A DNA stretch of 64,000 nucleotides from Pseudobutyrivibrio sp. 49 (GTDB taxonomy: Bacteria; Bacillota; Clostridia; Lachnospirales; Lachnospiraceae), in the NCBI RefSeq assembly GCF_900100545.1, contig NZ_FNDP01000007.1, positions 62,001 through 126,000 on the forward strand. Reading direction: 5' to 3'. This document shows, in pieces, positions 42,410 through 51,884 of the stretch. The first letter of the stretch is position 1. Each line of letters opens with the position of its first letter. Below the pieces are notes generated by a model. It was given only the letters and a program-made list of their open reading frames with translations, was not told where the DNA came from and did no database searches. Both the position numbers and the translations under genes were made by a program.

Positions 42410-43930
42410 ATGTCAGAAAGAAAATATTACGAAGCAGAAAGCAGATTAAAAGATATTAGGAGAATGCATGACAGAATGAATTCTGGCATGGTAGATGAGA
42501 TTACCTGGAACGATCTTGAAATGGATGAAGTGTTCCTTGAAGTGAATCATACAAAAAGTTTTATTGGTGAACAGCTTTTATATCATAGTCTACATTGTGG
42601 ACAGAATGAATTTGCAGATGATGTGGCAGTGGAAATCTCTCAGAACAAAAAATTCAAAAAGAGTCTTACTGATAAAATCCATAGAATAGGAAAATGTCAC
42701 GAGAGCTATTATCTTTATGAAATATTACAGGACAGTGAGCTGATGCTTATTGAACATGGATATGTGATTTATCTTTTGCAGGCAACGCTTTTATTATTTG
42801 GATTATTAGCACTTATTACAGGAAGCAGCCATTTCCTTGCAGCTTTAGGTGTAAATGTAGCAGTGAATTTTGCCTTTTATTTTATGGTGAAACAGAAATA
42901 CGAAATCTATTTAAATACTCTTACATCCTTCAAAGATATTTACACTGTGGCAATCCAGTTAAATAAGAATCAGGAAATTCGTAAATACGTTACTGATAAG
43001 GAACGCGAGACTTTAAAAGCTCTTGGAGGTGTAAACAGAATTTTAGTAGGTGTTATTTCAAGACGTCGCGCAAGCATAGCGGGAGATGTAAGTTCTCTTC
43101 TGACGGATTATCTATATGGTGTATTGCTTTACGACATAGCAATTTACAACATAGTTATTAAGAAACTGGCTATGAAGAAGGATGAGATATCCACATTAAT
43201 GGAATTGATTGGCAGGCTCGATATTGCCTTATCAGTGGCAGAGTACAGAGAAGGATGTAAGTACTGGTGCAAGCCGAAAACATCTGATTACCCTGAAATG
43301 AAAAACATGGCACATCCACTTTTGGACTCACCTGTTGGAAATGATTTTTCTCTGGAAAACAAGGTAATAATTACAGGCCCAAATGCAGCAGGAAAATCTA
43401 CATTTATGAAGGCAGTAGCAATTAACGCTATTCTTGGACAGGCTATCAGAACCTGTATCGCCACGGAGTTTGCTATGCCAAAAATGAAGATTATGACCTG
43501 TATGGCTCTCAGGGATGATGTACAGTCTGGGGAGAGTTATTATTACCGCGAGGCAAATTACATAAAGAGAATCATAGATGAAGTCAAGGATTGTGAGGAA
43601 CCACTTCTTATTGTTATAGATGAAATATTAAAGGGTACAAACACAAAGGAAAGAATCGCAGCATCAAAAGCTATTTTGGAATTCTTGTCAGATAAGAAGG
43701 TATACCTCCTTCTTGCAACTCATGATGTGGAGCTGACAGAAATAGAGGGATATGACAATTATCATTTTGACAGTAAAATCGAGTCTGATGAGATATTTTT
43801 CGACTATAAGATACATTTGGGTATTTCTAGTAGCAAAAATGCCATAGCGCTGTTAGAATATTTAAAGTATCCTACGGAAATAGTACAGACAGCAAGGAGT
43901 TACGTAGATGAAAATAGGAGAAGCGTCTGA
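42410..43930 (+). CDS. Membrane-embedded MutS-like ATPase
   Basis: 506 residues. The N-terminal ~115 residues are soluble, two helices lie at ~117-137 and ~142-160, a helical clamp-like region follows (~165-290), and the C-terminal MutS ATPase has Walker A GPNAAGKST (323-331), a DDVQSGESYYYRE signature, Walker B LLIVIDEILKGTN and the ATHDVEL switch. The mismatch-reading domain of MutS1 (Phe-x-Glu) is absent, so a mismatch-repair role is unlikely. It overlaps the MerR-type gene by 23 bases. Its ribosome site is inside a terminator hairpin. Confidence 0.85.
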   Translation: MSERKYYEAESRLKDIRRMHDRMNSGMVDEITWNDLEMDEVFLEVNHTKSFIGEQLLYHSLHCGQNEFADDVAVEISQNKKFKKSLTDKIHRIGKCHESYYLYEILQDSELMLIEHGYVIYLLQATLLLFGLLALITGSSHFLAALGVNVAVNFAFYFMVKQKYEIYLNTLTSFKDIYTVAIQLNKNQEIRKYVTDKERETLKALGGVNRILVGVISRRRASIAGDVSSLLTDYLYGVLLYDIAIYNIVIKKLAMKKDEISTLMELIGRLDIALSVAEYREGCKYWCKPKTSDYPEMKNMAHPLLDSPVGNDFSLENKVIITGPNAAGKSTFMKAVAINAILGQAIRTCIATEFAMPKMKIMTCMALRDDVQSGESYYYREANYIKRIIDEVKDCEEPLLIVIDEILKGTNTKERIAASKAILEFLSDKKVYLLLATHDVELTEIEGYDNYHFDSKIESDEIFFDYKIHLGISSSKNAIALLEYLKYPTEIVQTARSYVDENRRSV

Positions 43931-44600
43931 AAGACTTGGAATCTCAATAAGCAATATTCGTTTTTACGAAAAGAAGGGGCTTATTGATCCAGTTAGAGAT
44001 AAAGAAAGTAAATATAGAGATTATACTGAAGCAGATTTAGATGAGGTAAAGCAGATAATTGTTTTAAGAAAGATGGGCATGTCCATCGAGACAATTACTG
44101 ATATTCAAAATGGAGACATTTCTGTTGAACAGGCTTTGACAAAACAATTGGAAGCACTTGATGAGGAAGAAGCAAAAATTTATGCGTCTAAAAGCCTTTG
44201 CCAGAAAGCAATAAGTGATGGAAATAAATCCATGGAGGAGATGGTTAGTCTCTTCGATTATGTAGCTGATGAGGAAAAACAGGGTGTACAGTTTGCGCCT
44301 GCAGAAGAGTTCCTCGACAATCTTGCTACTGCATTTAACTATGATTATGTGGTGGCTACTTTGCCATGGGGATATATGATTTATACAAATCCTGTATTAA
44401 ACAAGGCGGGAAAGACTGCGTGGGTCATGTATCTGATTTTCCTTCCATTATTCTGTGCCTTTGTGGGTCTGATTGCTAAACCAAAGGATTCCACGGGAAT
44501 AACAAAATATGCTATTTTATTTGTTTGGCTGCTGATAGTTTTCTTCCAGATAGCTAAGGCTGTAAAGTCTGTAAAAATCGTAAAGACGAAACAAGATTAA
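43908..44600 (+). CDS. MerR-family regulator with C-terminal membrane helices
   Basis: 230 residues. MerR winged helix-turn-helix (~1-70; IGEASERLGISISNIRFYEKKGL), a coiled-coil dimerisation helix (~75-115), then two hydrophobic helices (~163-184 and ~197-215). A membrane-bound regulator could read a membrane signal directly. It starts inside the MutS-like gene and ends just before bceR, so it may control either neighbour. Confidence 0.82.
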   Translation: MKIGEASERLGISISNIRFYEKKGLIDPVRDKESKYRDYTEADLDEVKQIIVLRKMGMSIETITDIQNGDISVEQALTKQLEALDEEEAKIYASKSLCQKAISDGNKSMEEMVSLFDYVADEEKQGVQFAPAEEFLDNLATAFNYDYVVATLPWGYMIYTNPVLNKAGKTAWVMYLIFLPLFCAFVGLIAKPKDSTGITKYAILFVWLLIVFFQIAKAVKSVKIVKTKQD

Positions 44601-44618
44601 AATGAGTTGGGTGTAAAT

Positions 44619-45293
44619 ATGAAAAATGTATTGATTGTAGAGGATGATGAAATAATTGCTAAGGAGGTTGCAAAGCACTTATCTCTGTGGCAGATGAAAT
44701 GTACAGTGGTGGAGGATTTTCAGAAGGTTATTGAGACCTTTAATGAGTGCGGGCCTGATCTTGTACTTATGGATCTTCACCTGCCATGCTATAACGGCTT
44801 TTACTGGTGCGGCGAGATAAGAAAGATATCTCAGGTGCCAGTAGTATTTTTATCATCTGCTGATGACAATATGAATATTGTTATGGCCATGAATATGGGA
44901 GCAGATGATTTTATAGCTAAGCCATTTGATTTGCAGGTGCTGACAGCAAAGCTTCAGGCAATCCTTAGAAGAAGCTATGGGGAGAGCATCAGTGTTCATA
45001 AGCTGGAGGTGGGAAATATTTCCCTGAATCTTGATGACACTACAGCCACTATTGATGGAGACAAGCTGGATTTAACAAAGAATGAATATCTAATCCTTAA
45101 AGCTCTTATGGAGCGCCCAGGAAAGGTGGTATCCCGAGAGAGTATCATGGAGCGCCTTTGGGGAGCAGATGAATTTGTAGATGACAACACGCTGACTGTT
45201 AATGTCACCAGAATCAGAAAGAAGATAGAGGCCGCAGGAGTTCCTGATTTTATTACTACTAAGAGAGGACTTGGATATATTGTTGGAGAATAG
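44619..45293 (+). CDS. BceR-like OmpR-family response regulator
   Basis: 224 residues from the ATG at 44619; a TTG at 44607 is also in frame and neither has a strong ribosome site. The receiver domain has VEDDE, phospho-Asp in LVLMDLHLP, and Lys in FIAKPF. A winged-helix DNA-binding domain (~130-224) has VVSRESIMERLWG and TLTVNVTRIRKKI. It overlaps the kinase gene, and the ABC transporter follows, the standard BceRS-BceAB layout that senses and resists antimicrobial peptides. Confidence 0.9.
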   Translation: MKNVLIVEDDEIIAKEVAKHLSLWQMKCTVVEDFQKVIETFNECGPDLVLMDLHLPCYNGFYWCGEIRKISQVPVVFLSSADDNMNIVMAMNMGADDFIAKPFDLQVLTAKLQAILRRSYGESISVHKLEVGNISLNLDDTTATIDGDKLDLTKNEYLILKALMERPGKVVSRESIMERLWGADEFVDDNTLTVNVTRIRKKIEAAGVPDFITTKRGLGYIVGE

Positions 45294-46191
45294 TTTTTGG
45301 AAGAATAACAAGACTCTTATTATCGCAAATACGATATTAATTATATTATTGTGGATAATAGGTGTTCTCTACAACATAGATGGCGAATTTCTCTTCTATG
45401 AGATTGGTTTTGTATTTTTATTAGGAGTAGTTATCTGTGTTCTTAATCATAGGAAAATTATAAGAACCATACAGAATTCATGGCAACCAACAGCCGAAGA
45501 TACGGATGAGAAGTGGGAAGAACTCAGAGAAAAGGAAGATTTCTTTGCTCTTTGGGCTCATCAAATCAAGACCCCAATAGCAGCTTTGAGACTGCTGCTT
45601 CAGAGTGAGGAGATTGATGCAGCAGATTGTCGTCAGGAGCTATTCAGAATTGAATCCTATGTAGAGGTTGCTCTTAATTATCTTCGCTTTGAAGAAATGT
45701 CGGGAGATTTGCTCTTGGAAAACTGTCAGCTTGAAAGCATGGTAAAGCAGGTGGTGAAAAAGTATTCCACAATTTTTATTCATCAGCATTTATCTGTAGA
45801 GCTGGAAAATCTGGATGGTTCCATTCTCACAGATGAGAAATGGTTCTGCTTTGTACTAGAGCAGATTTTATCCAACGCACTTAAATATACTAAAAAGGGT
45901 GGAGTAAAGATTATTGCCAGAGAGTTAAGTGATGCCAGAGAGATAGTCATTCGCGACACTGGTATGGGAATCAGAGGGGAAGATTTACCACGTGTATTTG
46001 AAAAGGGATATACAGGCTACAATGGAAGAATAGATAAAAAGGCCAGCGGTTTAGGTTTGTATTTGTGTAAGGGAGTATGCGACAAGCTTGGTCATAAAAT
46101 CAGAATAGAATCAGAGGAAGATAAGGGTACGGACGTAATAATTACTATTTCCCAGGATGGACTTAAAAATTCGGACCTTACAAAAATGTAA
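45280..46191 (+). CDS. BceS-like sensor histidine kinase
   Basis: About 303 residues. Two membrane helices (~15-32 and ~40-58) with almost no outer loop, the intramembrane-sensing type. HisKA has WAHQIKTPIAALRLLL with the phospho-His; the ATPase boxes are ILSNALKYT, RDTGMGI and ASGLGLYL. The start is uncertain: in-frame TTG codons at 45271, 45280 and 45283; 45280 has the best spacing from AGAGG. It overlaps bceR. Such kinases sense peptides through the BceAB transporter. Confidence 0.88.
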   Translation: MLENSFWKNNKTLIIANTILIILLWIIGVLYNIDGEFLFYEIGFVFLLGVVICVLNHRKIIRTIQNSWQPTAEDTDEKWEELREKEDFFALWAHQIKTPIAALRLLLQSEEIDAADCRQELFRIESYVEVALNYLRFEEMSGDLLLENCQLESMVKQVVKKYSTIFIHQHLSVELENLDGSILTDEKWFCFVLEQILSNALKYTKKGGVKIIARELSDAREIVIRDTGMGIRGEDLPRVFEKGYTGYNGRIDKKASGLGLYLCKGVCDKLGHKIRIESEEDKGTDVIITISQDGLKNSDLTKM

Positions 46192-46202
46192 GATTAGAGA
46201 GA

Positions 46203-46243
46203 GGAAATGTAAGCCAATCAAAAGGTAACACATTTCCTTTTTT
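46203..46243 (+). terminator. Terminator between bceRS and bceAB
   Basis: Stem GGAAATGT/ACATTTCC with a 19-base loop, then six Ts. It implies a separate BceR-controlled promoter for bceAB within the next 60 bases. Confidence 0.65.
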
Positions 46244-46304
46244 GTTATTCTTATACCATCAGATGAGACAAATAATCAATAACGTATTTACGGAGGAGAA
46301 AATA

Positions 46305-47072
46305 ATGTCAGTTTTAGAAGCAAATCATGTTAAGAAAGTATACAAAACAAGACTTGGTGGTGAAGGGGTAACAGCACTTAAGGATGTGCATTTCAGTGTT
46401 GAACCTGGAGAGTTCGTAGCAATCATGGGAGAGTCAGGAAGCGGTAAGACAACACTTTTAAATATTCTTGCCAGCCTCGATACACCAACAGCAGGAAAGG
46501 TATTGATTAATGGTAAAGACTATTCAGATCTTAAAGATGGCGAGCGTGCTATTTTCCGCCGCAATAATCTCGGATTCATTTTCCAGGATTTTAACTTACT
46601 TGATAATTTTACTATCGAAGATAATATTAAACTTCCTTTAGTTCTTGCAGGAGAGGATTACAAGACTATGGATGAGAAGGTTCTTCCACTTGCAAAGGAG
46701 CTTGGAATTGAGTCACTTCTTAAGAAATATCCATATGAGGTTTCAGGTGGACAGAAGCAGAGAACAGCAGTTGCAAGAGCTCTTATCACAAATCCTCATA
46801 TCTTACTTGCAGATGAGCCAACAGGAGCACTTGATTCAAAGGCAGCAACAAATCTTATGCATCAGCTTAGAGATATTCACAAGAGTGGACAGACTATCCT
46901 TATGGTAACTCACAGTAACGTAGCTGCAAGCTATGCAGATAGGGTAATGTTCATTAGAGATGGTGAGGTTTTCCACCAGATTTACAGAGGAGACCTTAAG
47001 AGAAACGAAATGCTTGATAAGATTTGCGATACCGTAACAGTAATCATGAGGGGAGGGGAAGACAATGAATAA
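46305..47072 (+). CDS. BceA-like ABC transporter ATPase
   Basis: 255 residues from the ATG at 46305 (GGAGGAG upstream). Walker A GESGSGKTT, Q-loop IFQDFNLLD, signature VSGGQKQR, Walker B LLADEPTGALD and H-loop VTHSN are all present. It powers the peptide-detoxifying BceAB transporter. It overlaps bceB by eight bases. Confidence 0.93.
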   Translation: MSVLEANHVKKVYKTRLGGEGVTALKDVHFSVEPGEFVAIMGESGSGKTTLLNILASLDTPTAGKVLINGKDYSDLKDGERAIFRRNNLGFIFQDFNLLDNFTIEDNIKLPLVLAGEDYKTMDEKVLPLAKELGIESLLKKYPYEVSGGQKQRTAVARALITNPHILLADEPTGALDSKAATNLMHQLRDIHKSGQTILMVTHSNVAASYADRVMFIRDGEVFHQIYRGDLKRNEMLDKICDTVTVIMRGGEDNE

Positions 47073-49116
47073 TCATCTTTTGTCGAAACTCGCCATTAGC
47101 GGAATTCAGAATAATAAAAAGACTGTTTTTCCATATATCGGAGTTAGTGCTATTACAGTCATGCTCTTTGAAATTCTTAGAGCCATGATTCATAGTAGAT
47201 ATATTATTAATGACAGTAAGCCCGCATTTTATGGTGCCAATTACATCGTAATCTTCCTTATGATTGGAAGCTTTGCAGTAGCATTCTTTTCATCAATCTT
47301 TATGTTCTATGGCAATCAGTTTGTTATGAAGTCTCGTAGAAAAGAGATTGGTTTATACGGAATCTTAGGACTTAGCAAGAAGCATGTTACAGTTGTACTT
47401 TTAATTGAATCACTTATAGAAGCAGTTGCCAGCATTGGCATTGGAATTGTAGGTGGTGCATTTTTAAACAAGCTGATGGTGATGTTCTTATATAGACTGA
47501 CACATCAGCAGCCAGTGAAGGGCCTTGAGTTTCCTGTAACAGCATTCGTAGAGACATTTGTATTTTTCATGGCTGTATTCGCAGCATGCTTGATTTACAA
47601 TCTTTTCACCATAAGAGTAGGTAAGCCTATTGAATTGCTGAAGAGTGAGAACACAGGCGAAAAGGAGCCAAAGGTAAAGGTAGCTTTACTAGTTATTGGG
47701 GCGGTATGTCTGGCACTTGGTTATTATTTAGCTCTTTCCACATCAAGTACATTAGATGCTATGGAAAGACTTATGAAGAGTATTCCACTTGTTATGGTAG
47801 CAACTTATGCACTATTTGTTGCTGGAAGCATCTTTGTATTAAAGCTTTTAAAGCAGAATAAGAAATATTATTATCAGACAAAGAATTTTATTAGCATTTC
47901 AAATTTGCTATTTCGTATGAAGCACAATGCAGTAGGTCTTGCATCTATCTGTATTCTCTCAACAGGAGTTATCCTTTTGATGGTTTGCTCAGGATCACTT
48001 ATGGCTCTTGGAGAGCAGAACATTAATGCAATGATCAAACAGGATGTTATGATCCGCGGGGAGAAGAATGAAGATGTAGCTGAGGAAAAATATTTAGCTG
48101 CAATCAAGAATGCAGCAGATGAAAATGGAATTCAGCCAGAAGAAATTAATTATCGTGAATTCATAGTAACTACTTGTGTAGCTGAAGAAAATAAGCTTTT
48201 ACCTTTAACTTCCTATGATTTTAATCATATGAGCGTTGTATATATTATGACTCTTGAGGATTACAATCATTATGCAGGTACAGATGAAATATTAAATTCA
48301 CAGGAAATATTAAGATATAGTGATAAATCAAAAGATGAAAGTGGCGATGTAGTTTCCATTTTTGGTAAGGATTATGTGGAAAAAGCAGCAATTGATACTG
48401 ATGCTATAGATGTCATTTTTGACTCAACAATGACATTGTTTGGTAAGGAGGTAATCATCGTACCAGACGAAACTGTCATGTCCCAATTGATAGATAATAG
48501 CGGTTTATTTGCAGATAGCAGTAAGACTCTTTACGTAGGATTTGACAGTAAAAAGATAGATGATGCACAGTTCAATGCATTTAAGCAGAATCTTAATGCT
48601 GAATATGGAGATGCTATTTCAGTAAAATATAAGCAGCAGGAGCGCAGCTTTTTCTATGGAATACTTGGAGGAGCATTCTTTGTAGGAATCTTCCTGGCAA
48701 TCCTGTTCCTTATTGAGACAGTAATGATTATCTATTACAAGCAGATGTCAGAGGGATTTGAGGATCAAAAGAGATTTAAGATTTTAAGTAATGCAGGTTT
48801 AACAGAAAAAGAGGTCAAGCAGACAATTAGAAATCAGGTTAGAATCATTTTCTTCCTTCCTGTTGGAACAGCAATCATCCACATGCTTGTGGCAAGCAAG
48901 ATTTTAAGACTTTTCATGAACATGCTGGTAATGGTTGATACTCTTACATTTTTCTTGGCAACACTTGCGGTGTGCCTGATATTTGTAGCGGTTTACACAT
49001 TGGTTTATAAGATGACTTCAAAGCAATATTACAATATAGTTTACGGTGCAGAGGCAGAGGTACGTGATAGCAAGATTAATTTCTATAATGCAAATGCTGT
49101 AGAGCCAGAGTACTAA
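47065..49116 (+). CDS. BceB-like ABC transporter permease (FtsX fold)
   Basis: 683 residues. About ten helices; FtsX-like motifs SRRKEIGLYGILGLSKKHV and later FKILSNAGLTEKEVKQTIRNQ (written as separate motifs). A large extracellular domain of ~200 residues (~330-530) lies between helices 7 and 8, the hallmark of BceB and the peptide-sensing part. It is the last gene of the module, followed by a terminator. Confidence 0.92.
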   Translation: MNNHLLSKLAISGIQNNKKTVFPYIGVSAITVMLFEILRAMIHSRYIINDSKPAFYGANYIVIFLMIGSFAVAFFSSIFMFYGNQFVMKSRRKEIGLYGILGLSKKHVTVVLLIESLIEAVASIGIGIVGGAFLNKLMVMFLYRLTHQQPVKGLEFPVTAFVETFVFFMAVFAACLIYNLFTIRVGKPIELLKSENTGEKEPKVKVALLVIGAVCLALGYYLALSTSSTLDAMERLMKSIPLVMVATYALFVAGSIFVLKLLKQNKKYYYQTKNFISISNLLFRMKHNAVGLASICILSTGVILLMVCSGSLMALGEQNINAMIKQDVMIRGEKNEDVAEEKYLAAIKNAADENGIQPEEINYREFIVTTCVAEENKLLPLTSYDFNHMSVVYIMTLEDYNHYAGTDEILNSQEILRYSDKSKDESGDVVSIFGKDYVEKAAIDTDAIDVIFDSTMTLFGKEVIIVPDETVMSQLIDNSGLFADSSKTLYVGFDSKKIDDAQFNAFKQNLNAEYGDAISVKYKQQERSFFYGILGGAFFVGIFLAILFLIETVMIIYYKQMSEGFEDQKRFKILSNAGLTEKEVKQTIRNQVRIIFFLPVGTAIIHMLVASKILRLFMNMLVMVDTLTFFLATLAVCLIFVAVYTLVYKMTSKQYYNIVYGAEAEVRDSKINFYNANAVEPEY

Positions 49117-49137
49117 GGATGAGATTCATTGGTAAAG

Positions 49138-49176
49138 AAAAAGGAAGATTTAGTCGAGGGCTAAATCTTCCTTTTA
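49138..49176. terminator. Bidirectional terminator
   Basis: Stem AAAGGAAGATTTAG/CTAAATCTTCCTTT, seven-base loop, A- and T-runs on either side. It serves bceB on the plus strand and the convergent DUF4867-like gene on the minus strand. Confidence 0.9.
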
Positions 49177-49191
49177 AAGTTTACAGTGAAA

Positions 49192-49836
49192 TTATTTTAA
49201 ATCAGCTGCGATATCGATGTTCTCGCCTGTGATACCAATCCAGGCACCATCTTTAGCTTCTGATGACTCAGCGTGAGCGAGTAACCACTTGTTGGTTGCT
49301 GTAAGAAGCTTGTCCTCTGTGTTAACACTCTCGAAATCAGGACAGCCTACGTTTGTACCCTTTGGAAGACCAACAAGTACCTGGAAGCCAGAATCCTTGC
49401 TAGCCTGGCATGGTGCATAGTGAAGTGCTGTAGCGTATACTTCAATCATTGTACCTGCTGGGCAAAGGAAAGCCTTAACCTTGCTTGAATCAAGCTTGTA
49501 GTCAACGATTTCTTCTCTCTTAGCAAGAAGAAGGATGAAATCTGTAGAACCTAAGTTGATTTCACTTGAACGGTGATACTCAAGGCAGTTAAGCTTTGTG
49601 TTGTGACCATTGCACCATCCGAACTGCATAGGTGAACCACCAAATAAAGAATTTGTAATCTTATCTGCAGCAGCTAAGCTCTGAAGAGCCTTCTCCTCAG
49701 CTACATATTCTGTACCCTCTGGAATAGGAGTGCTGTTCTTAAGAGCCACCACGATTTCCTTCTTTTCAGCTTCATATCCCTCAATGATTCTACCGTAGTT
49801 GATAAATTCAGGATCTGTTACCTTTAAAATTTTCAT
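49192..49836 (-). CDS. DUF4867-like protein (probable cupin-like fold)
   Basis: 214 residues, soluble, no signal peptide. It resembles the uncharacterised DUF4867 family: LKVTDPEFINYGRII at the start, MQFGWCNGHNTKLNCLEYHRSSEIN in the middle (motifs QFGWCNGHN and LEYHRSSE), then FLCPAGTMIEVYATALHYAPC. The sequence LEYHRSSE and the HYAPC block look like a cupin-type metal or ligand site. The family is often near sugar metabolism genes; its role is unknown. A strong ribosome site (GAGGAGG) precedes the ATG. Confidence 0.6.
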   Translation of the reverse strand: MKILKVTDPEFINYGRIIEGYEAEKKEIVVALKNSTPIPEGTEYVAEEKALQSLAAADKITNSLFGGSPMQFGWCNGHNTKLNCLEYHRSSEINLGSTDFILLLAKREEIVDYKLDSSKVKAFLCPAGTMIEVYATALHYAPCQASKDSGFQVLVGLPKGTNVGCPDFESVNTEDKLLTATNKWLLAHAESSEAKDGAWIGITGENIDIAADLK

Positions 49837-50072
49837 TACATTAACCTCCTCTTTAATCGTAATACGATTTTCAATGATAAAATTATACCTTTCTGGGGAC
49901 GCCTTCTTCTTCCCAATATTTAACTAAAACAAGTTAAAAAATTGCTTTAAGTAAGTATACACAATAAAATACGCCACAATTTGTACAGTAATGTGTAGGA
50001 AATGTGTTAAAATAGTATTAGTCGTAGTAAGACTTGAATGTGGTGATTTTGATTTATCATAAGGAGGAACTT

Positions 50073-50585
50073 ATGAAATCCAGAATACTGATGGTCTTTA
50101 TAGTAATGGTTTTCATATGCAGTGTGGCCTGTGGAACCCAAAATATTTCTACAGAAGATATTCCTAAGGGTGTCTTTAGCGAAGAAGAAATTCAATCTTC
50201 CCAAGGTCTTACAGAAGAGGAAAAGAAGGAAATCTTCGACGAATATCTAAAGAATATGTACACCAAAGAAATTATGAAAATTTATGGCATGCTTGGCTGC
50301 AAATTGGATGTGAATTTAGAAGGGGAAAAAGGTGCAGAAAAATCTGTAACAGTAATGTACTTTTATGACCCAGATAAAATAGAAGATGTTGCAACGTTGG
50401 AGGATTCTATACAGGAATACATATCTTCTAGTTATCCTGAAGCAGAAAATGTGTATTTGAGAGGTACACCAGTTAGTCATGATAAAGATGGAGAAGAATA
50501 TGCTGGGTTTGATGACATAATCAAAACACTACCAGCAGAGTTAAATGATAATTGGAATTACATTCCAATAGTTCCTGATAAATAA
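50073..50585 (+). CDS. Small lipoprotein of unknown function
   Basis: 170 residues from the ATG at 50073 (AAGGAGG six bases upstream). Signal peptide with lipobox CSVAC (lipidated Cys20). The rest is acidic and soluble, with a possible beta-alpha core (CKLDVNLEGEKGAEKSVTVMYF as motifs LDVNLEG and VTVMYF; IQEYISSSYPEAENVYLRG as motif YPEAENVYL). I recognise no family. Converges with the GHKL kinase gene. Confidence 0.75.
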   Translation: MKSRILMVFIVMVFICSVACGTQNISTEDIPKGVFSEEEIQSSQGLTEEEKKEIFDEYLKNMYTKEIMKIYGMLGCKLDVNLEGEKGAEKSVTVMYFYDPDKIEDVATLEDSIQEYISSSYPEAENVYLRGTPVSHDKDGEEYAGFDDIIKTLPAELNDNWNYIPIVPDK

Positions 50586-50623
50586 GGTTTTTAATTCAGT
50601 TTCAAATGTGATATAACACTCTG

Positions 50624-50646
50624 AGCTTAGGAAATCTTCCTAAGCT
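50624..50646. repeat. Perfect hairpin at a convergent gene junction
   Basis: AGCTTAGGAA, loop ATC, TTCCTAAGCT. It overlaps the stop codon of the GHKL kinase gene. No T-run follows on either strand, so it is at best a weak or RNA-stabilising terminator. Confidence 0.55.
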
Positions 50647-51884
50647 ATCGGCATCAAAATATTTACACGGAAGATGTCATCATCAGCAGAGATGGTGATA
50701 TTACCGTGATATTTTTCTACAAGATAGCGTACACTCTTTAGGCCGTAGCCGTGGAGGTGCGCTTCTTCTTTTGTTGAAGCTGGCAGTCCGTTGTGGAACT
50801 CCAGCTTGCTGTCATAATAATTTTCAATCAAAATATGAACAAAGTCGTTACGGCGTCGCAGGGTTAAGGAAATCATGCGGCGCTCTTTGTTTTCTAAAGA
50901 CGATACTGCCTCGATGGCATTTGATAAAAGATTTCCAAAGAGGGAATAAATATCAACGGTGTCCATGTGCTCCAAAAGCTGACCATCTGCCATGCAGGTA
51001 AACTGGATATCATTGTTTGCACAGTATAAGGATTTTTCTGTAAGGATTGTATCTAAAGCGTGGTTATAGGTGGCAATTTCAGCATCAAAGGTAGAAAGAA
51101 ATTTTTCAGCCTGCTGCTGGAAGGAGCCTACTTCATCTGCATTTCTTCTAAGGAAATACTTAAGGTCGTGGCAGTACATGTTAAGCATTTCCATGTTCTG
51201 CATAGAGTCGTCATAATGCTGTCTGTCGTTTGCAATAATCTGCTCCAGTACAAGAACTTCCTGCTCCATCTTTGTCTTTTCAAAAAGACCAAGTTGAAGT
51301 GCCAGAGTAAGAACAGAACAAATGATAGAGTAGATTGAAGTAATGGTTATAAGTGCATTATCTTCTGCAAAGTTCATTCTGTAGGAATTTAAAAATGTGG
51401 TAGTGAACATTGCAACAAGAGAAATGATTGTCAGATAAACATAGTTCTCTTTTAATTCAAAGTCTCTGCCTAACTTTCTTGTAAGTAAAAAGTATTCACT
51501 AATAAATACTATCGTAAATACGATAATCATAATTATAGGTGAATAAGATAGCTTTGGAACCACACCACCTACAAGAGTCATTACAGAATATCCTAAATGC
51601 TGTATGGTAAGTCCTGCTGCGCCCCAGAAAAGGGCCGATAAAAAGCTAAGCTTGAAGCAGGCAGTAATTCCGATAACTATAAAGAAAAACTGAAGAGCAT
51701 AGGCTACTGTATCAAGCTCTGGAGGGAAAAATCCCCACAGGAAATTAAGTCCTATGACACATGTCAAAGTGCCAAGAAGTCTTGGCCAAAAGTAGCTTCT
51801 GCGTTCCTGATAAAACAGAAGTATGCCAGTGGTGGCGAAAAGTTGTATTAAAACTATGAAAGGTGACAGATGAAAAGCTATCAT
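50640..51884 (-). CDS. GHKL sensor histidine kinase (AgrC/LytS-like)
   Basis: 414 residues. Six helices (~5-195), a linker coiled coil, then a phospho-His motif YCHDLKYFLRR and the GHKL ATPase (GNLLSNAIEAV, HGYGLKSVRYLVEKY as motifs LLSNAIEA and GYGLKSVR). The AgrC-type kinases sense peptides or other small ligands at the membrane. It overlaps the LytTR regulator gene by four bases; the pair diverges from the GH3-esterase operon and could control it. Confidence 0.9.
   Translation of the reverse strand: MIAFHLSPFIVLIQLFATTGILLFYQERRSYFWPRLLGTLTCVIGLNFLWGFFPPELDTVAYALQFFFIVIGITACFKLSFLSALFWGAAGLTIQHLGYSVMTLVGGVVPKLSYSPIIMIIVFTIVFISEYFLLTRKLGRDFELKENYVYLTIISLVAMFTTTFLNSYRMNFAEDNALITITSIYSIICSVLTLALQLGLFEKTKMEQEVLVLEQIIANDRQHYDDSMQNMEMLNMYCHDLKYFLRRNADEVGSFQQQAEKFLSTFDAEIATYNHALDTILTEKSLYCANNDIQFTCMADGQLLEHMDTVDIYSLFGNLLSNAIEAVSSLENKERRMISLTLRRRNDFVHILIENYYDSKLEFHNGLPASTKEEAHLHGYGLKSVRYLVEKYHGNITISADDDIFRVNILMPIA

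Noticed and set aside
42410-43930. Calling the MutS-like gene a mismatch repair protein
   Set aside because: It lacks the mismatch-reading domain and carries membrane helices, so only the ATPase relationship is supported.
50624-50646. Calling the hairpin a full terminator
   Set aside because: The stem is perfect, but no T-run follows on either strand.
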